DNA of 60,839 nt from Sphingobacteriaceae bacterium (GCA_947479815.1 CANKAT010000010.1:1-60839); one strand, 5' to 3'; positions 46,067 to 55,213 are shown, numbered from the stretch's first letter. The notes: generated by a model not told the origin, from the letters alone. A program made the numbers and translations.

Positions 46067-46876
46067 TTAACTGTTTTTTGCTTCATTCCAAAAAACATCC
46101 ATTTCTGTCAAAGTCATATCCTTCAGGTTTTTACCTAGCTCTTTAGCTTTGCTCTCAAGGTATTGAAAACGTTTGATGAATTTTTTATTGGTCTTCTCAA
46201 GTGCATCTTCAGGGTTTATATCAATGAACCGAGCATAGTTTATCAAAGAAAAGAGCAGATCTCCAAATTCAGCTTCGGCCTTCTCCTTATCGATTGCCGT
46301 GTTTTCAACTGTGTTAAACTCATCTCTGAATTCTCTTAATTCTTCCTCAACCTTTTCCCATACTTGTGATTTTTCTTCCCAATCGAAACCTACTCCGCGG
46401 GCTTTTTCCTGAATTCTTGATGCCTTGATCAATGCAGGTAATGAAAGGGGGACACCTTCCAGAACTGATTTGTTACCTTCTTTTAATTTTAGCTGTTCCC
46501 AGTTTCGTTTTACATCTACCTCATTTTCCACTATCACATCGCTATAAATATGCGGGTGACGATGAATAAGCTTCTCACAAATACCATTAAGTACATCCAC
46601 AATAGTAAAGTCTTCGGTTTCTGATGCAATACGGCTATAAAAAACAAGATGGAGCATAATATCTCCTAGTTCTTTTTTTATCTCGTCTATATTCCCTTCA
46701 AGTATTGAATCAGAAAGTTCATAGGTTTCTTCGATAGTGAGATGCCTGAGTGTTTCCATGGTCTGTTTTTTATCCCATGGGCATTGCTCCCTTAGCGTAT
46801 TCATAATAATTAAAAGGCGTTCGAATGCTGATGCAGGATTGCTTCCTACAGGCGGAATAGTATTTGGAGCAGACAT
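46067..46876 (-). CDS. mazG: Nucleoside triphosphate pyrophosphohydrolase MazG
   Basis: The 269-residue protein starts at ATG 46876 (MSAPNTIPPVG); the frame is open for 33 more codons into mnmD but that part is not MazG-like. Two MazG domains are visible: CPWDKKQTMETLRHLTIEETYEL with EIKKELGDIMLHLVFY in the N-terminal half, and a second EAEFGDLLFSLINYARF in the C-terminal half, each with the metal-binding ExxE...ExxD pattern. It hydrolyses non-canonical or excess NTPs to NMPs. It is 40 bp downstream of mnmD on the same strand. Confidence 0.95.
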   Translation of the reverse strand: MSAPNTIPPVGSNPASAFERLLIIMNTLREQCPWDKKQTMETLRHLTIEETYELSDSILEGNIDEIKKELGDIMLHLVFYSRIASETEDFTIVDVLNGICEKLIHRHPHIYSDVIVENEVDVKRNWEQLKLKEGNKSVLEGVPLSLPALIKASRIQEKARGVGFDWEEKSQVWEKVEEELREFRDEFNTVENTAIDKEKAEAEFGDLLFSLINYARFIDINPEDALEKTNKKFIKRFQYLESKAKELGKNLKDMTLTEMDVFWNEAKNS

Positions 46877-46916
46877 GATATGGAAATATTTCAGGTAAAA
46901 ATAGGGTTTTTGTTTT

Positions 46917-47591
46917 TTACAATTTGACTGATCTAAGCATTTCCCTCTTTCCTGCAGCTCCGGGTGCTTTTTCAATTGAAAAACCGAGACTCTTCATGGC
47001 CCTTTTAAGTTCCCCAGTGATTGCATAGGTTACAAATACACCACCCGGCTTTACAAATTTGCAGATCTGATTGAGTGATTCTAAATTCCACATTTCAGGT
47101 TGGTGAACAGCAGCAAAGGCATCGAAGTAGATTACATCAAATAGGTTTTCTGATTGGAAATCAAGTAATTTTTTAGCTGCAATTTGGAGCGAACAAGCAT
47201 CGTTTATTTGGGTCATACTATTCAGTGCAACTGAATAATTAATTAGGAATGAGTCCCATAATTTTTCTGATATATATTCATTATAACCTGTTTCAGTGAT
47301 CATACTCTGAGTGAGGGGAAAGGCTTCTATTCCAGTATAACTCAATTGGATCTGGTTTTTTATACAATGTTCAGCTGTAACTAAAAAGTTTAAGCCCGTT
47401 CCGAAACCAACTTCCAGGATGGATGCTTTTTTTTCTGCCTTTCCTTCCAGGTAATAATTGAGCCCGGAATGTAAAAATACATGTTTACTTTCCTGTAATG
47501 CTCCGTGTCGGGAATGATAATTCTCACCCACCTGTTCATTGAAAATGGTTTTTGAACCATCTGAGGTCATTACAAAGCTTAAGTGATCCAT
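46917..47591 (-). CDS. mnmD: tRNA mnm5s2U34 methyltransferase domain protein MnmD
   Basis: The 224-residue Rossmann methyltransferase has the SAM motif ILEVGFGTGLNFLVTAE and the family signature FDVIYFDAFAAVHQPEMWNLESL. MnmD methylates the nm5 group of U34 in certain tRNAs. In E. coli it is fused to the FAD-dependent MnmC(o) part, but here it is stand-alone, as in many other bacteria. It is followed by mazG and preceded by the rhodanese gene on the same strand. Confidence 0.92.
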   Translation of the reverse strand: MDHLSFVMTSDGSKTIFNEQVGENYHSRHGALQESKHVFLHSGLNYYLEGKAEKKASILEVGFGTGLNFLVTAEHCIKNQIQLSYTGIEAFPLTQSMITETGYNEYISEKLWDSFLINYSVALNSMTQINDACSLQIAAKKLLDFQSENLFDVIYFDAFAAVHQPEMWNLESLNQICKFVKPGGVFVTYAITGELKRAMKSLGFSIEKAPGAAGKREMLRSVKL

Positions 47592-47618
47592 AGTAAAGTG
47601 AAATAATTTGAATTGGAG

Positions 47619-48131
47619 TTAATTAACTTTTGTGCCACGGCTTACCCATCGGCTCCAGGATTCAGTATAGGTATGAATTTCAGAGGTTTGAACAGCATTG
47701 TTTTTGTATACAGGCTTACCCTGGTTTACCCATTCAAAAAGGCTGCCGTATAGATTATAGACGTTTTTATATCCGGCATCTAATAGCTTTTTGCCAATTT
47801 TTTCGCTCCTCATTCCAACAGAACAATACACAACAATAGTGGCGTTAATTGGGATATCATATAGTTTACGCATATCAAACCAGAAGTATCCTACATTGCG
47901 CGCGTTTTTTATATGGCTAACATTGAATTCTTCTTCTTCGCGAGTGTCCAAAATGTATACTTCTTTTTTGTTTAGCTTAATTAGATCTTCTACAGATATA
48001 AGTGGAACATGGTGTTCATACAAATTGTCTAGCATTAGTTTAAATTCCTGATTTTTTATCTGTGCTTGAAGTTCGAAACCCAAAAAGCATAAAATGATCA
48101 GGAAGTACTTAGTACATTTTCTTTTTTGCAT
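47619..48131 (-). CDS. Secreted rhodanese-like protein
   Basis: I start it at ATG 48131 (170 residues), which gives a normal signal peptide (MQKRKCTKYFLIILCFLGFELQAQ); the upstream start would add ten residues before it. A single rhodanese domain follows (about 40-150) with VYILDTREEEEFNVSHIKNARNVGY and the active-site loop VYCSVGMRSEKIGKKL, catalytic Cys included. Periplasmic rhodaneses handle sulfane sulfur or act in thiol stress; the substrate is unknown. It lies 27 bp upstream of mnmD on the same strand. Confidence 0.88.
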   Translation of the reverse strand: MQKRKCTKYFLIILCFLGFELQAQIKNQEFKLMLDNLYEHHVPLISVEDLIKLNKKEVYILDTREEEEFNVSHIKNARNVGYFWFDMRKLYDIPINATIVVYCSVGMRSEKIGKKLLDAGYKNVYNLYGSLFEWVNQGKPVYKNNAVQTSEIHTYTESWSRWVSRGTKVN

Positions 48132-48222
48132 GATCAATTCAAGGTTAATCAGATACCACAAATTAAACTTAAATTTTACCGGTTTCTTAGTAAGAATTTA
48201 TGCTTATTGATACAAATTAATT

Positions 48223-48259
48223 AAAAAGCCCTTTGCTTAACCTAAACAAAGGGCTTTTT
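48223..48259 (-). terminator. Intrinsic terminator after the M13 peptidase gene
   Basis: AAAAAGCCCTTTG (48223-48235) pairs perfectly with 48247-48259 across an 11-nt loop that itself contains TTA/TAA. T-runs are present on both sides, so it could work in either direction. It lies 18 bp after the peptidase stop. Confidence 0.9.
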
Positions 48260-48276
48260 GAACTATTTCAATGATT

Positions 48277-50322
48277 TTACCAGATTTTAATTCGCTCCTC
48301 TGGTTTTTTATAAAGTTTATTTCCTGGTTTAATATCGAATGCATTATACCATGCATCCATATTAACAGGTGCACCAATTGTGCGATATGGCCCTGGCGAA
48401 TGGGTATCAGTTACGATTAATTGTGCCGCAGATTCATTCAGGATATTACCTTTCCAAACCTGTGCCCATGAAAGGAAAAATCGCTGATCCGGAGTAAATC
48501 CATCAATTTTAACATTACTTTGACCTTGTTTAGTCATTTTAAAGGCTTCATATGCTGCATTTAATCCGCCAAGATCACCAATATTTTCACCTAGTGTAAG
48601 CTTTCCGTTTACATGAATAGTATCCAAGACTGTATATGCATCAAATTGTTCCTGTAATGCAGTAGCTTTTACTTTAAAACGTGCACGGTCTACATCAGTC
48701 CACCAGTTACGTAATGTTCCGTCTTTATCATATTGACTACCTGAATCATCAAATCCATGGGATATTTCATGGCCAATCACAGCTCCAATTCCACCATAGT
48801 TCACTGCATCATCTGCATTCGGGTCAAAAAATGGGAATTGAAGAATTCCAGCTGGGAATACAATTTCATTGTTAACGGCATTGTAATAGGCATTTACTGT
48901 TGGAGGAGTCATACCCCAGCGGCTTTTATCTACCGGTTTTCCAAGTTGATTGACCATTTCGGTATATCCCCATTCACCTGCATTTCTTAGATTTTGAAAG
49001 AATGATCCTCTCTTGATCTCAAGGCCCTGGTATTCTTTCCATTTATCAGGATAAGCAATCTTTGGAGTAAATGCATGTAATTTATCCAATGCTTTTTGTT
49101 TGGTTGCATCGGTCATCCAATCTAGATTTTTGATCCGTATTTCATAAGCCTTTACTAGGTTGCCCACCAATTCCTGCATTCTAGCTTTTGCCTCAGGTTT
49201 AAAATGTTTTTTAACATAGATCTGACCAAGAAGATCACCAACAGTACCGTCAGTTAATGAAGACATACGCTGCCAGCGCGGTGTTTGAACCTTTTGGCCA
49301 GTAAGAATCTGATTAAAGGCAAAACTTGCATTCACAAATTCAGAACTAAGATAAGGTGCTGAAGATTTGAGAACATTCCATTTTAAATAGGTTTTAAGAT
49401 CATTGACAGGAGTTGAGCTAAGTAATCCATTTAATGCACTAAAGAATTTAGGAGAATTTACTAAAACCGTATCCTGTCCACTTACTTTCATTAATGGCAT
49501 TAAGCTCTGCCAGTTCAGATTTGAAGTGGTTTTACTGAAATCTGTTACTGAAAACTTATTATAGGTTTTATAAGGATCACGCATTTCAACCCGGCTCATT
49601 TGTGCTGATGCGAGAGTCTTTTCTAAGTTGAAAATTGTTTCAGCTGCTTTTTCGGCTTCTGCTGGAGATGATCCTGAAAGGCTGAACAAACTCGTAATGT
49701 AATTTTTATAAGATTTTTGAATAATCAGGCTCCTTGCGTCACTCTTTAGATAATAATCACGGTCTGGAAGAGTTGTGCCACCCTGGCTTAACTGAGGAAC
49801 AATATTTTTAACGTATTTTCTATCTTGTCCGACACTGAAACCGAAAAACGGAGAACCGCCACCATAGGTACGCATGCTCGCAGCATGATTAATTATTCCA
49901 TTCAGATCAGAGATCTGATTTAGTTTCTCAAGATCCGGTTTGATTGGAGAATAGCCTAGTTTTTCAATAGTTAAACTATCCATGCCAGCCATGTAGAAGT
50001 CGCCTACTCGTTTTTCAACTGATCCAGCTACTGCTTTTTTATTGTTTGCCGATTCTGCCAGAATTGTTTTTACAGCATTAATATTAAAGTCACGCAACAG
50101 ATTAAAACTACCCCATCTGGTTTCCTTTGCAGGAACAGGATTGTTCTTGATCCAAGTGCCGCTTGCATAATTATAGAAATCATCTCCTGGATTTTTAGTC
50201 AGATCCATGCTGGATTTATCAATGAATACAGGCTTTTTGACAGGTTTTGAGTCATGCTGTGCATTAGCTTGCAAATTGAATAGGCATAGTCCTGCTAAAA
50301 AAAATAGTTTAATGTAATTCAT
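48277..50322 (-). CDS. M13-family (PepO/neprilysin-like) zinc metallopeptidase
   Basis: The 681-residue secreted protein has a signal peptide (MNYIKLFFLAGLCLFNLQANAQ), an M13 N-terminal domain (about 45-430) and an M13 catalytic domain with the zinc motif GHEISHGFDDSG (about 516-527), the third ligand in GENIGDLGGLNAAYEAF, and the conserved NAYYNAVNNEIVFPAGILQ upstream. The length matches the family. It should cleave peptides in the periplasm or outside the cell. It is monocistronic with a strong terminator. Confidence 0.95.
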   Translation of the reverse strand: MNYIKLFFLAGLCLFNLQANAQHDSKPVKKPVFIDKSSMDLTKNPGDDFYNYASGTWIKNNPVPAKETRWGSFNLLRDFNINAVKTILAESANNKKAVAGSVEKRVGDFYMAGMDSLTIEKLGYSPIKPDLEKLNQISDLNGIINHAASMRTYGGGSPFFGFSVGQDRKYVKNIVPQLSQGGTTLPDRDYYLKSDARSLIIQKSYKNYITSLFSLSGSSPAEAEKAAETIFNLEKTLASAQMSRVEMRDPYKTYNKFSVTDFSKTTSNLNWQSLMPLMKVSGQDTVLVNSPKFFSALNGLLSSTPVNDLKTYLKWNVLKSSAPYLSSEFVNASFAFNQILTGQKVQTPRWQRMSSLTDGTVGDLLGQIYVKKHFKPEAKARMQELVGNLVKAYEIRIKNLDWMTDATKQKALDKLHAFTPKIAYPDKWKEYQGLEIKRGSFFQNLRNAGEWGYTEMVNQLGKPVDKSRWGMTPPTVNAYYNAVNNEIVFPAGILQFPFFDPNADDAVNYGGIGAVIGHEISHGFDDSGSQYDKDGTLRNWWTDVDRARFKVKATALQEQFDAYTVLDTIHVNGKLTLGENIGDLGGLNAAYEAFKMTKQGQSNVKIDGFTPDQRFFLSWAQVWKGNILNESAAQLIVTDTHSPGPYRTIGAPVNMDAWYNAFDIKPGNKLYKKPEERIKIW

Positions 50323-50666
50323 GGTTTAATAATTATTGGTTAGTAATAAAAATAAAAATAAGGGTTAAAAACGAAAAGCAAGGAATAGAATTTTACGAAA
50401 CTATTTATTGAACCCTAAAATTAGGCACCTTAACCTTAAATTAGTTAGAAAAAAACCTAGAATTTTAGAAAAATAAGAGGTTTTTATTTTTATTTTATGA
50501 TTTATCAATCATAGCCGTTCAACAGTAAAATTATTGTTAGATAAGAAATATAATATTCTGGAAAGCAAAAACACAACAAAACCAAAAATTTGAAAATACA
50601 GATAGACTCTATTCAAAAAATACCTCTCAAAAATGTACTTTTACAATTTAAATTCCCTTGTGGCAA
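50323..50666. other. Divergent intergenic region between the M13 peptidase and valS
   Basis: This 344-bp region holds no credible gene or RNA. It is AT-rich with long A and T runs. The nearest -7-like sequence for valS is TACTTTTA about 27 bp upstream, one base off consensus. Confidence 0.5.
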
Positions 50667-53306
50667 ATGAGCATTCCTAAAACATATAATCCGAGAGAAA
50701 CAGAGGATAAGTGGTATTCATACTGGTTGGATAAAAAATTCTTCCGTTCAGTTCCTGATGAGCGTGAACCTTATACTATAGTAATACCTCCACCGAATGT
50801 TACTGGAGTCTTGCATATGGGTCATATGTTGAATAATACGATACAGGATGTATTGATTCGCAGGGCGCGCATGCAAGGAAAAAATGCCTGCTGGATTCCG
50901 GGTACAGACCATGCTTCGATTGCAACAGAGGCTAAAGTGGTAGCGATGCTAAAGGAAAAGGGAATTGAGAAAAAGGATGTAAGCAGGGAGGAATTTTTGG
51001 CTTACGCCTATGAATGGAAAGATAAATATGGTGGTATTATTCTGAAGCAATTAGAGAAGCTTGGTGCTTCATGTGATTGGGACAGAACACGTTTCACCAT
51101 GGAGGAAGATCTATCAGAAGCTGTACTAGATACTTTTATTCATTTATATAAAAAGGGATGGATCTATCGTGGTATTCGGATGGTGAACTGGGATCCTAAA
51201 GGAAAAACGGCAGTTTCTGATGAAGAGGTTATCCGCAAAGAAGTTAATCAGAAATTATATTATATCCGATACGAAGTAAAAAACCAAGTTACAGATTCTA
51301 AAACATATCTGACCATTGCGACCACCCGGCCTGAAACGATTATGGCTGATACCGCAATTTGTATCAATCCTAACGATTCCAGATTTAATCATCTGAAAGG
51401 AAAATCTGTATTTATACCCTTAATAAACAGAGAAATACCTGTAATTGAGGATGAATATGTAGATATGGAATTTGGTACCGGTTGTCTTAAAGTTACACCA
51501 GCCCATGATCTGAATGATTATGAACTTGGGGTAAAACATAAGCTACAAGTCATTGACATTTTAAATGATGATGGCACCTTAAATGAAAATGCTCAGATCT
51601 TGGTAGGTGAAGACCGTTTTATTGCTCGTAAGATGATCAGTAAAATGCTTGAAGAGGCTGGTAGTCTAGAAAAAGTAGAAGAATATAAATCGCAGATTGG
51701 TTTTTCTGAGCGAACAGATGCCGCTATTGAGCCAAAGCTTTCTATGCAGTGGTTCTGTAAAATGTCGGAAATGTCTGAGCCAGCCTTGAACTATGTATTG
51801 AATGGAGAGGTAAAGCTGATTCCTGAAAAGTTCATCAATACCTACAAGCATTGGATGGAGAATGTCAAAGACTGGTGTATTAGTAGGCAGTTATGGTGGG
51901 GCCAACGAATACCGGCATGGTACAATTTAAAAGGAGAGTGGGTAGTAGCCAGAACAAGAGAGGAAGCAGTTCAAGAGTTTAAAAATCAGTTTCCTGATTC
52001 TGATTCAAATGATATCAGACAAGACGATGATGTTGTAGACACCTGGTTCTCATCCTGGCTTTGGCCAATTTCTGTTTTTGATGGCTTTAAAGACCCTGAT
52101 AATGCAGATATTAATTATTATTATCCTACCAATGACCTAGTTACTGCTCCTGAGATACTTTTCTTTTGGGTGGCAAGAATGATCATGGCTGGGCATGAAT
52201 TTAGAGGCAAGGCGCCTTTTAAAAACGTTTATCTCACCGGTATTGTGCGCGATAAGCAAGGTAGAAAAATGTCGAAGTCATTGGGTAATTCACCTGATCC
52301 AATAGATCTGATTGAAAGATATGGTGCTGATGGAGTGCGTGTAGGGATGCTTTTATGCTCTCCTGCAGGAAATGATTTAATGTTTGATGAAAGCTATTGT
52401 GAGCAAGGTCGTAATTTTGCCAATAAGGTATGGAATGCCTTTAGGCTTGTGAAAGGCTGGGAAGTTGATGAAAGCCTGCCAAACACTAATCAGCAGGCAA
52501 TTAACTGGTTCGACTCTGCATTTAATCAGGCTTTTATTGAAATTGAAGAAAATTACAAACAATACCGGCTTTCAGATTCATTAATGGGAATCTATAAATT
52601 GGTTTGGGATGATTTCTGTGCCTGGTATCTTGAAATGATCAAGCCTGTTTATCAGCAGCCGATCGATCCGGAAACTTATCGTGTAACCATAGCATATTTT
52701 GAGCGGATATTGAAATTACTTCATCCTTTTATGCCTTTTTTAACAGAAGAATTGTGGCATGATGACCTTTTTGTTGAACGTCAGGAATTAGATTGCTGTA
52801 TTGTTGCTCCTTATCCTGTTGTAGCTAAGGTAAATGCCACGCTTTTAAATGACATAGATCTTGTTAAACTAGTGGTTTCTGAAATCAGAAATGTTAGAAA
52901 TGCAAAGCAAATATCTCCTAAAGAATCCTTGCCATTAAGCATAAGAGTTAATTCTTCTGTAAAATATAATGATTATTTGTCTATAATTTTCAAACTTGCT
53001 AATATCAGTTCAGCTCAATTTGTAAAGGAACCCGTTTCTGGAGCAAACACTTTCATGGCTGGTAAAGATGAATTCTTTATTTCTCTAGAAAATACTATTG
53101 ACGTGGATTTAGAAAGAGATCGGCTTGAAAAGGAAATTGATTATCAGAATGGCTTTCTTAGATCAGTTGAGGCTAAATTATCAAATGAACGATTTATTCA
53201 AAATGCTAAAGAAGACGTTGTTGAAAATGAGCGACGCAAAAAAGAAGATGCGCTTTCAAAATTGAAAATCCTAGAGGCAGCACTTAAATCACTTTCTGCT
53301 CTTTAA
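50667..53306 (+). CDS. valS: Valyl-tRNA synthetase
   Basis: The 879-residue class I synthetase starts at ATG 50667 (MSIPKTYNPRETEDKWY); a TTG three codons earlier is less likely. It has the HIGH-type motif PPPNVTGVLHMGHMLN, a CP1 editing domain (TTRPETIMADTAI and the following CLKVTPAHD), the KMSKS loop DKQGRKMSKSLGNSPDP, an anticodon-binding domain and a C-terminal coiled coil (the valyl tRNA-binding arm, about 810-879, Glu/Lys-rich). All expected parts are present at normal length. It is alone on its strand, convergent with arsM. Confidence 0.98.
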   Translation: MSIPKTYNPRETEDKWYSYWLDKKFFRSVPDEREPYTIVIPPPNVTGVLHMGHMLNNTIQDVLIRRARMQGKNACWIPGTDHASIATEAKVVAMLKEKGIEKKDVSREEFLAYAYEWKDKYGGIILKQLEKLGASCDWDRTRFTMEEDLSEAVLDTFIHLYKKGWIYRGIRMVNWDPKGKTAVSDEEVIRKEVNQKLYYIRYEVKNQVTDSKTYLTIATTRPETIMADTAICINPNDSRFNHLKGKSVFIPLINREIPVIEDEYVDMEFGTGCLKVTPAHDLNDYELGVKHKLQVIDILNDDGTLNENAQILVGEDRFIARKMISKMLEEAGSLEKVEEYKSQIGFSERTDAAIEPKLSMQWFCKMSEMSEPALNYVLNGEVKLIPEKFINTYKHWMENVKDWCISRQLWWGQRIPAWYNLKGEWVVARTREEAVQEFKNQFPDSDSNDIRQDDDVVDTWFSSWLWPISVFDGFKDPDNADINYYYPTNDLVTAPEILFFWVARMIMAGHEFRGKAPFKNVYLTGIVRDKQGRKMSKSLGNSPDPIDLIERYGADGVRVGMLLCSPAGNDLMFDESYCEQGRNFANKVWNAFRLVKGWEVDESLPNTNQQAINWFDSAFNQAFIEIEENYKQYRLSDSLMGIYKLVWDDFCAWYLEMIKPVYQQPIDPETYRVTIAYFERILKLLHPFMPFLTEELWHDDLFVERQELDCCIVAPYPVVAKVNATLLNDIDLVKLVVSEIRNVRNAKQISPKESLPLSIRVNSSVKYNDYLSIIFKLANISSAQFVKEPVSGANTFMAGKDEFFISLENTIDVDLERDRLEKEIDYQNGFLRSVEAKLSNERFIQNAKEDVVENERRKKEDALSKLKILEAALKSLSAL

Positions 53307-53380
53307 TTTAAGCAAACATAAGTTTTCAAAATCTGCGTTTGTTTATCTAAAAATACTTTTAATAGTAGTTAGCAACATCC

Positions 53381-54211
53381 TCAACCCGGTGTACAGGCAA
53401 CATCAGCTGGCTTTTGAGCAAAAACACTGATGCTGAAAATACCTGCTTTGCCAGATTTGAATTCCAAGATTTCATCAGGATTCAGATAATTTAACAGAAT
53501 GTCATCTGGAATACTGATTACTTTTTCTTTTTGAATCTGTAGATTTTTGAAGCCATTAATTTGGATCAATTCAAGGTAGGTTTCTTTTTGAATAGCTCCT
53601 GAAACACATCCTGCGTACATTTCTGCGGCATTTTTAATTTTTTGTGGCAGGTCTCCTGTTAATACTACATCCGAAATACTGAAGTGCCCTCCAGGTTTTA
53701 AAATTCTGAAAATTTCGCTGAATACATTGTGTTTGTTTGGTACAAGGTTTAATACACAATTACTAACCACCACATCAGCACTCTCAGTTGTTACAGGAAT
53801 ATGCTCAATATCTCCATGACGGAATTCTACATTATTGAATCCAAGATTCTCTGCATTTGTTCTGGCCTTAGCAATCATTGCTTCAGTAAAATCAATTCCG
53901 ATCACTTTTCCGCTTTCGCCTGTTTCTGCGCGGGCTACAAAGCAGTCGTTTCCAGCTCCTGAACCAAGGTCTATTACTACATCGCCTTTCTTAATCATCG
54001 CAAACTGGGTAGGTAAACCACAGCCCAATCCAAGGTCGGCATCAGCAGTGTAACCTTCTAAATTGCTATAATCATCTGTCATGATGTTATATACTTCTGT
54101 GCTGCATTCACCTGCACCACAGCAAGAGCTTTCATTCGTTTTCTTATCCTGCAAAGCAATTTCACTATACTTTTGTCTTACCAGTTCTTTGATTTCAGCT
54201 TCAGTTTTCAT
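53381..54211 (-). CDS. arsM: Arsenite S-adenosylmethionine methyltransferase
   Basis: The 276-residue protein methylates As(III). It has an N-terminal cysteine cluster (Cys30, Cys31, Cys36 in SSCCGAGEC), GLGCGLPTQ with Cys64, the SAM motif VIDLGSGAGNDCFVA (about 79-93), SNCVLNLVPNK and AGCVSGA, the cysteines expected to bind arsenic. The frame ends CTPG then UGA, and continues past it in frame with Gly-Cys-Cys before UAA at 53369. Many ArsM tails are Cys-rich, so the UGA may have cut the last residues or be recoded. It follows arsR on the same strand, with an operator-like site between. Confidence 0.95.
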   Translation of the reverse strand: MKTEAEIKELVRQKYSEIALQDKKTNESSCCGAGECSTEVYNIMTDDYSNLEGYTADADLGLGCGLPTQFAMIKKGDVVIDLGSGAGNDCFVARAETGESGKVIGIDFTEAMIAKARTNAENLGFNNVEFRHGDIEHIPVTTESADVVVSNCVLNLVPNKHNVFSEIFRILKPGGHFSISDVVLTGDLPQKIKNAAEMYAGCVSGAIQKETYLELIQINGFKNLQIQKEKVISIPDDILLNYLNPDEILEFKSGKAGIFSISVFAQKPADVACTPG

Positions 54212-54226
54212 AGGGAATTGTTCTTA

Positions 54227-54246
54227 TTAATTGTAATATTGCGATG
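54227..54246. promoter_or_regulatory. ArsR operator-like site between arsR and arsM
   Basis: TTAATTGTAATATTGCGATG (plus strand) matches the site upstream of arsR at 18 of 20 positions in the opposite orientation. It is centred on AATATT with partly symmetric flanks, as in known ArsR/SmtB operators. It lies 16-35 bp upstream of the arsM start. Confidence 0.5.
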
Positions 54247-54263
54247 TTACTATTCAAAAAATT

Positions 54264-54593
54264 TTAACAGCAGTTTATTGCAGGTTTAAATGATGAAAAG
54301 AAACCGCTGATTTCTTTTTCGAGCATTTTCCAGGTTGCAGGGTTGATGCAATAACAAACACTTACTCCCTCTATTGTACCCTGAATTAAACCTGCATTTT
54401 TTAATTCTTTAAGATGCTGTGATATGGTTGCCTGAGCTAAACCAAGTTCTTCAACTAAATCGCCGCATATACAGGTGTTACTCTTCATTAATTCTTGTAA
54501 GATGGCAATCCGTGCCGGATGAGCTAGGGCTTTTAGTAATTGAGCCAATTGATTTTGCTCAGCCGAGAATATTTCAGATTTAGTTAGTCCCAT
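54264..54593 (-). CDS. arsR: ArsR-family repressor
   Basis: The 109-residue winged-helix regulator has the recognition helix region AQATISQHLKELKNAGLI and Cys41-Ile-Cys43 (NTCICGDL) at the alpha3 metal site typical of arsenic sensors. Further cysteines are at 80, 82, 108 and 109 (the C-terminus ends INCC). It should repress its own operon, and arsM, until As(III) binds. It is upstream of arsM with a 52-bp gap. Operator-like repeats are found before both genes. Confidence 0.93.
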   Translation of the reverse strand: MGLTKSEIFSAEQNQLAQLLKALAHPARIAILQELMKSNTCICGDLVEELGLAQATISQHLKELKNAGLIQGTIEGVSVCYCINPATWKMLEKEISGFFSSFKPAINCC

Positions 54594-54597
54594 GTTT

Positions 54598-54617
54598 CAT
54601 TGCAATATTACGATTAA
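54598..54617. promoter_or_regulatory. ArsR operator-like site at the arsR promoter
   Basis: On the minus strand TTAATCGTAATATTGCAATG begins 24 nt before the arsR start and ends 4 nt before it. It is an imperfect palindrome centred on AATATT, with about 8 of 11 outward pairs matching. It contains TAATATTG, one base off a -7 box, so a bound repressor would cover the promoter. Confidence 0.6.
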
Positions 54618-54684
54618 TTCTTTAAATTAACAAAAATTAAGTCTAAATATTCATTGGCCTACGCTTTGATTTTTTAGAAACATA

Positions 54685-55101
54685 TTACATTTGAATTGCT
54701 TTGATTGTGTAACTCAAAATTGTTTTACAAAGTTCTTCAGGTAAAAAAGGCTTAATTATAATCTCATTAATGCCACTTTTTTTAACATTCTTTTCTACTT
54801 CATTTTGTATACAAGCTGAAATTGCAATAATCGGTATGGTAATGTTTAGTTCTCTCATCTTTCTGCTTGCCTCATAACCATCCATCACTGGCATATTAAG
54901 ATCCATAAGAATAATACTATGACGCATTGGATCAACCATTTCTAATGCTTCTAAACCATTGGTTGCAATATCTACAACAGCTCCTAAATTTTCTAGCGTT
55001 TTTTTTGCTACCAAAATATTCATCGCATTATCTTCAACAACCAAGATTTTGTGACCAGCTAATTGTCTGATGTTTTCGAGGGTTATAGTTGAATTTGACA
55101 T
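54685..55101 (-). CDS. Stand-alone receiver-domain response regulator
   Basis: The 138-residue CheY-like protein has acidic pair Glu23-Asp24 (VVEDNAMN), phosphoacceptor Asp67 (ILMDLNMPVMDG), Ser95 and Lys117 (IIIKPFLPEE), all in the right order. There is no output domain. The sequence is most like receivers of hybrid histidine kinases, so it may be a phosphorelay intermediate or a kinase fragment acting in trans. No histidine kinase lies nearby. It is upstream of arsR on the same strand. Confidence 0.88.
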   Translation of the reverse strand: MSNSTITLENIRQLAGHKILVVEDNAMNILVAKKTLENLGAVVDIATNGLEALEMVDPMRHSIILMDLNMPVMDGYEASRKMRELNITIPIIAISACIQNEVEKNVKKSGINEIIIKPFLPEELCKTILSYTIKAIQM

Positions 55102-55213
55102 CGTTGAAATACAATCCTTTGAACTCTTCTCAAAAGTTTGAGTAAAATGAATACCGGAATTTAGTGTTTATTGCTTATTTTAAATTATGGTCTAATCCCC
55201 CAAGCAAGTTTAA

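Noticed and set aside
46877-46975. 33-residue N-terminal extension of MazG
   Set aside because: It overlaps the end of mnmD, is not MazG-like, and an ATG at 46876 gives the usual N-terminus.
54593-54685. Receiver gene, arsR and arsM as one arsenic-sensing operon
   Set aside because: The receiver gene ends 92 bp upstream of arsR, beyond an operator-like site that marks a separate arsR promoter; nothing links it to arsenic.
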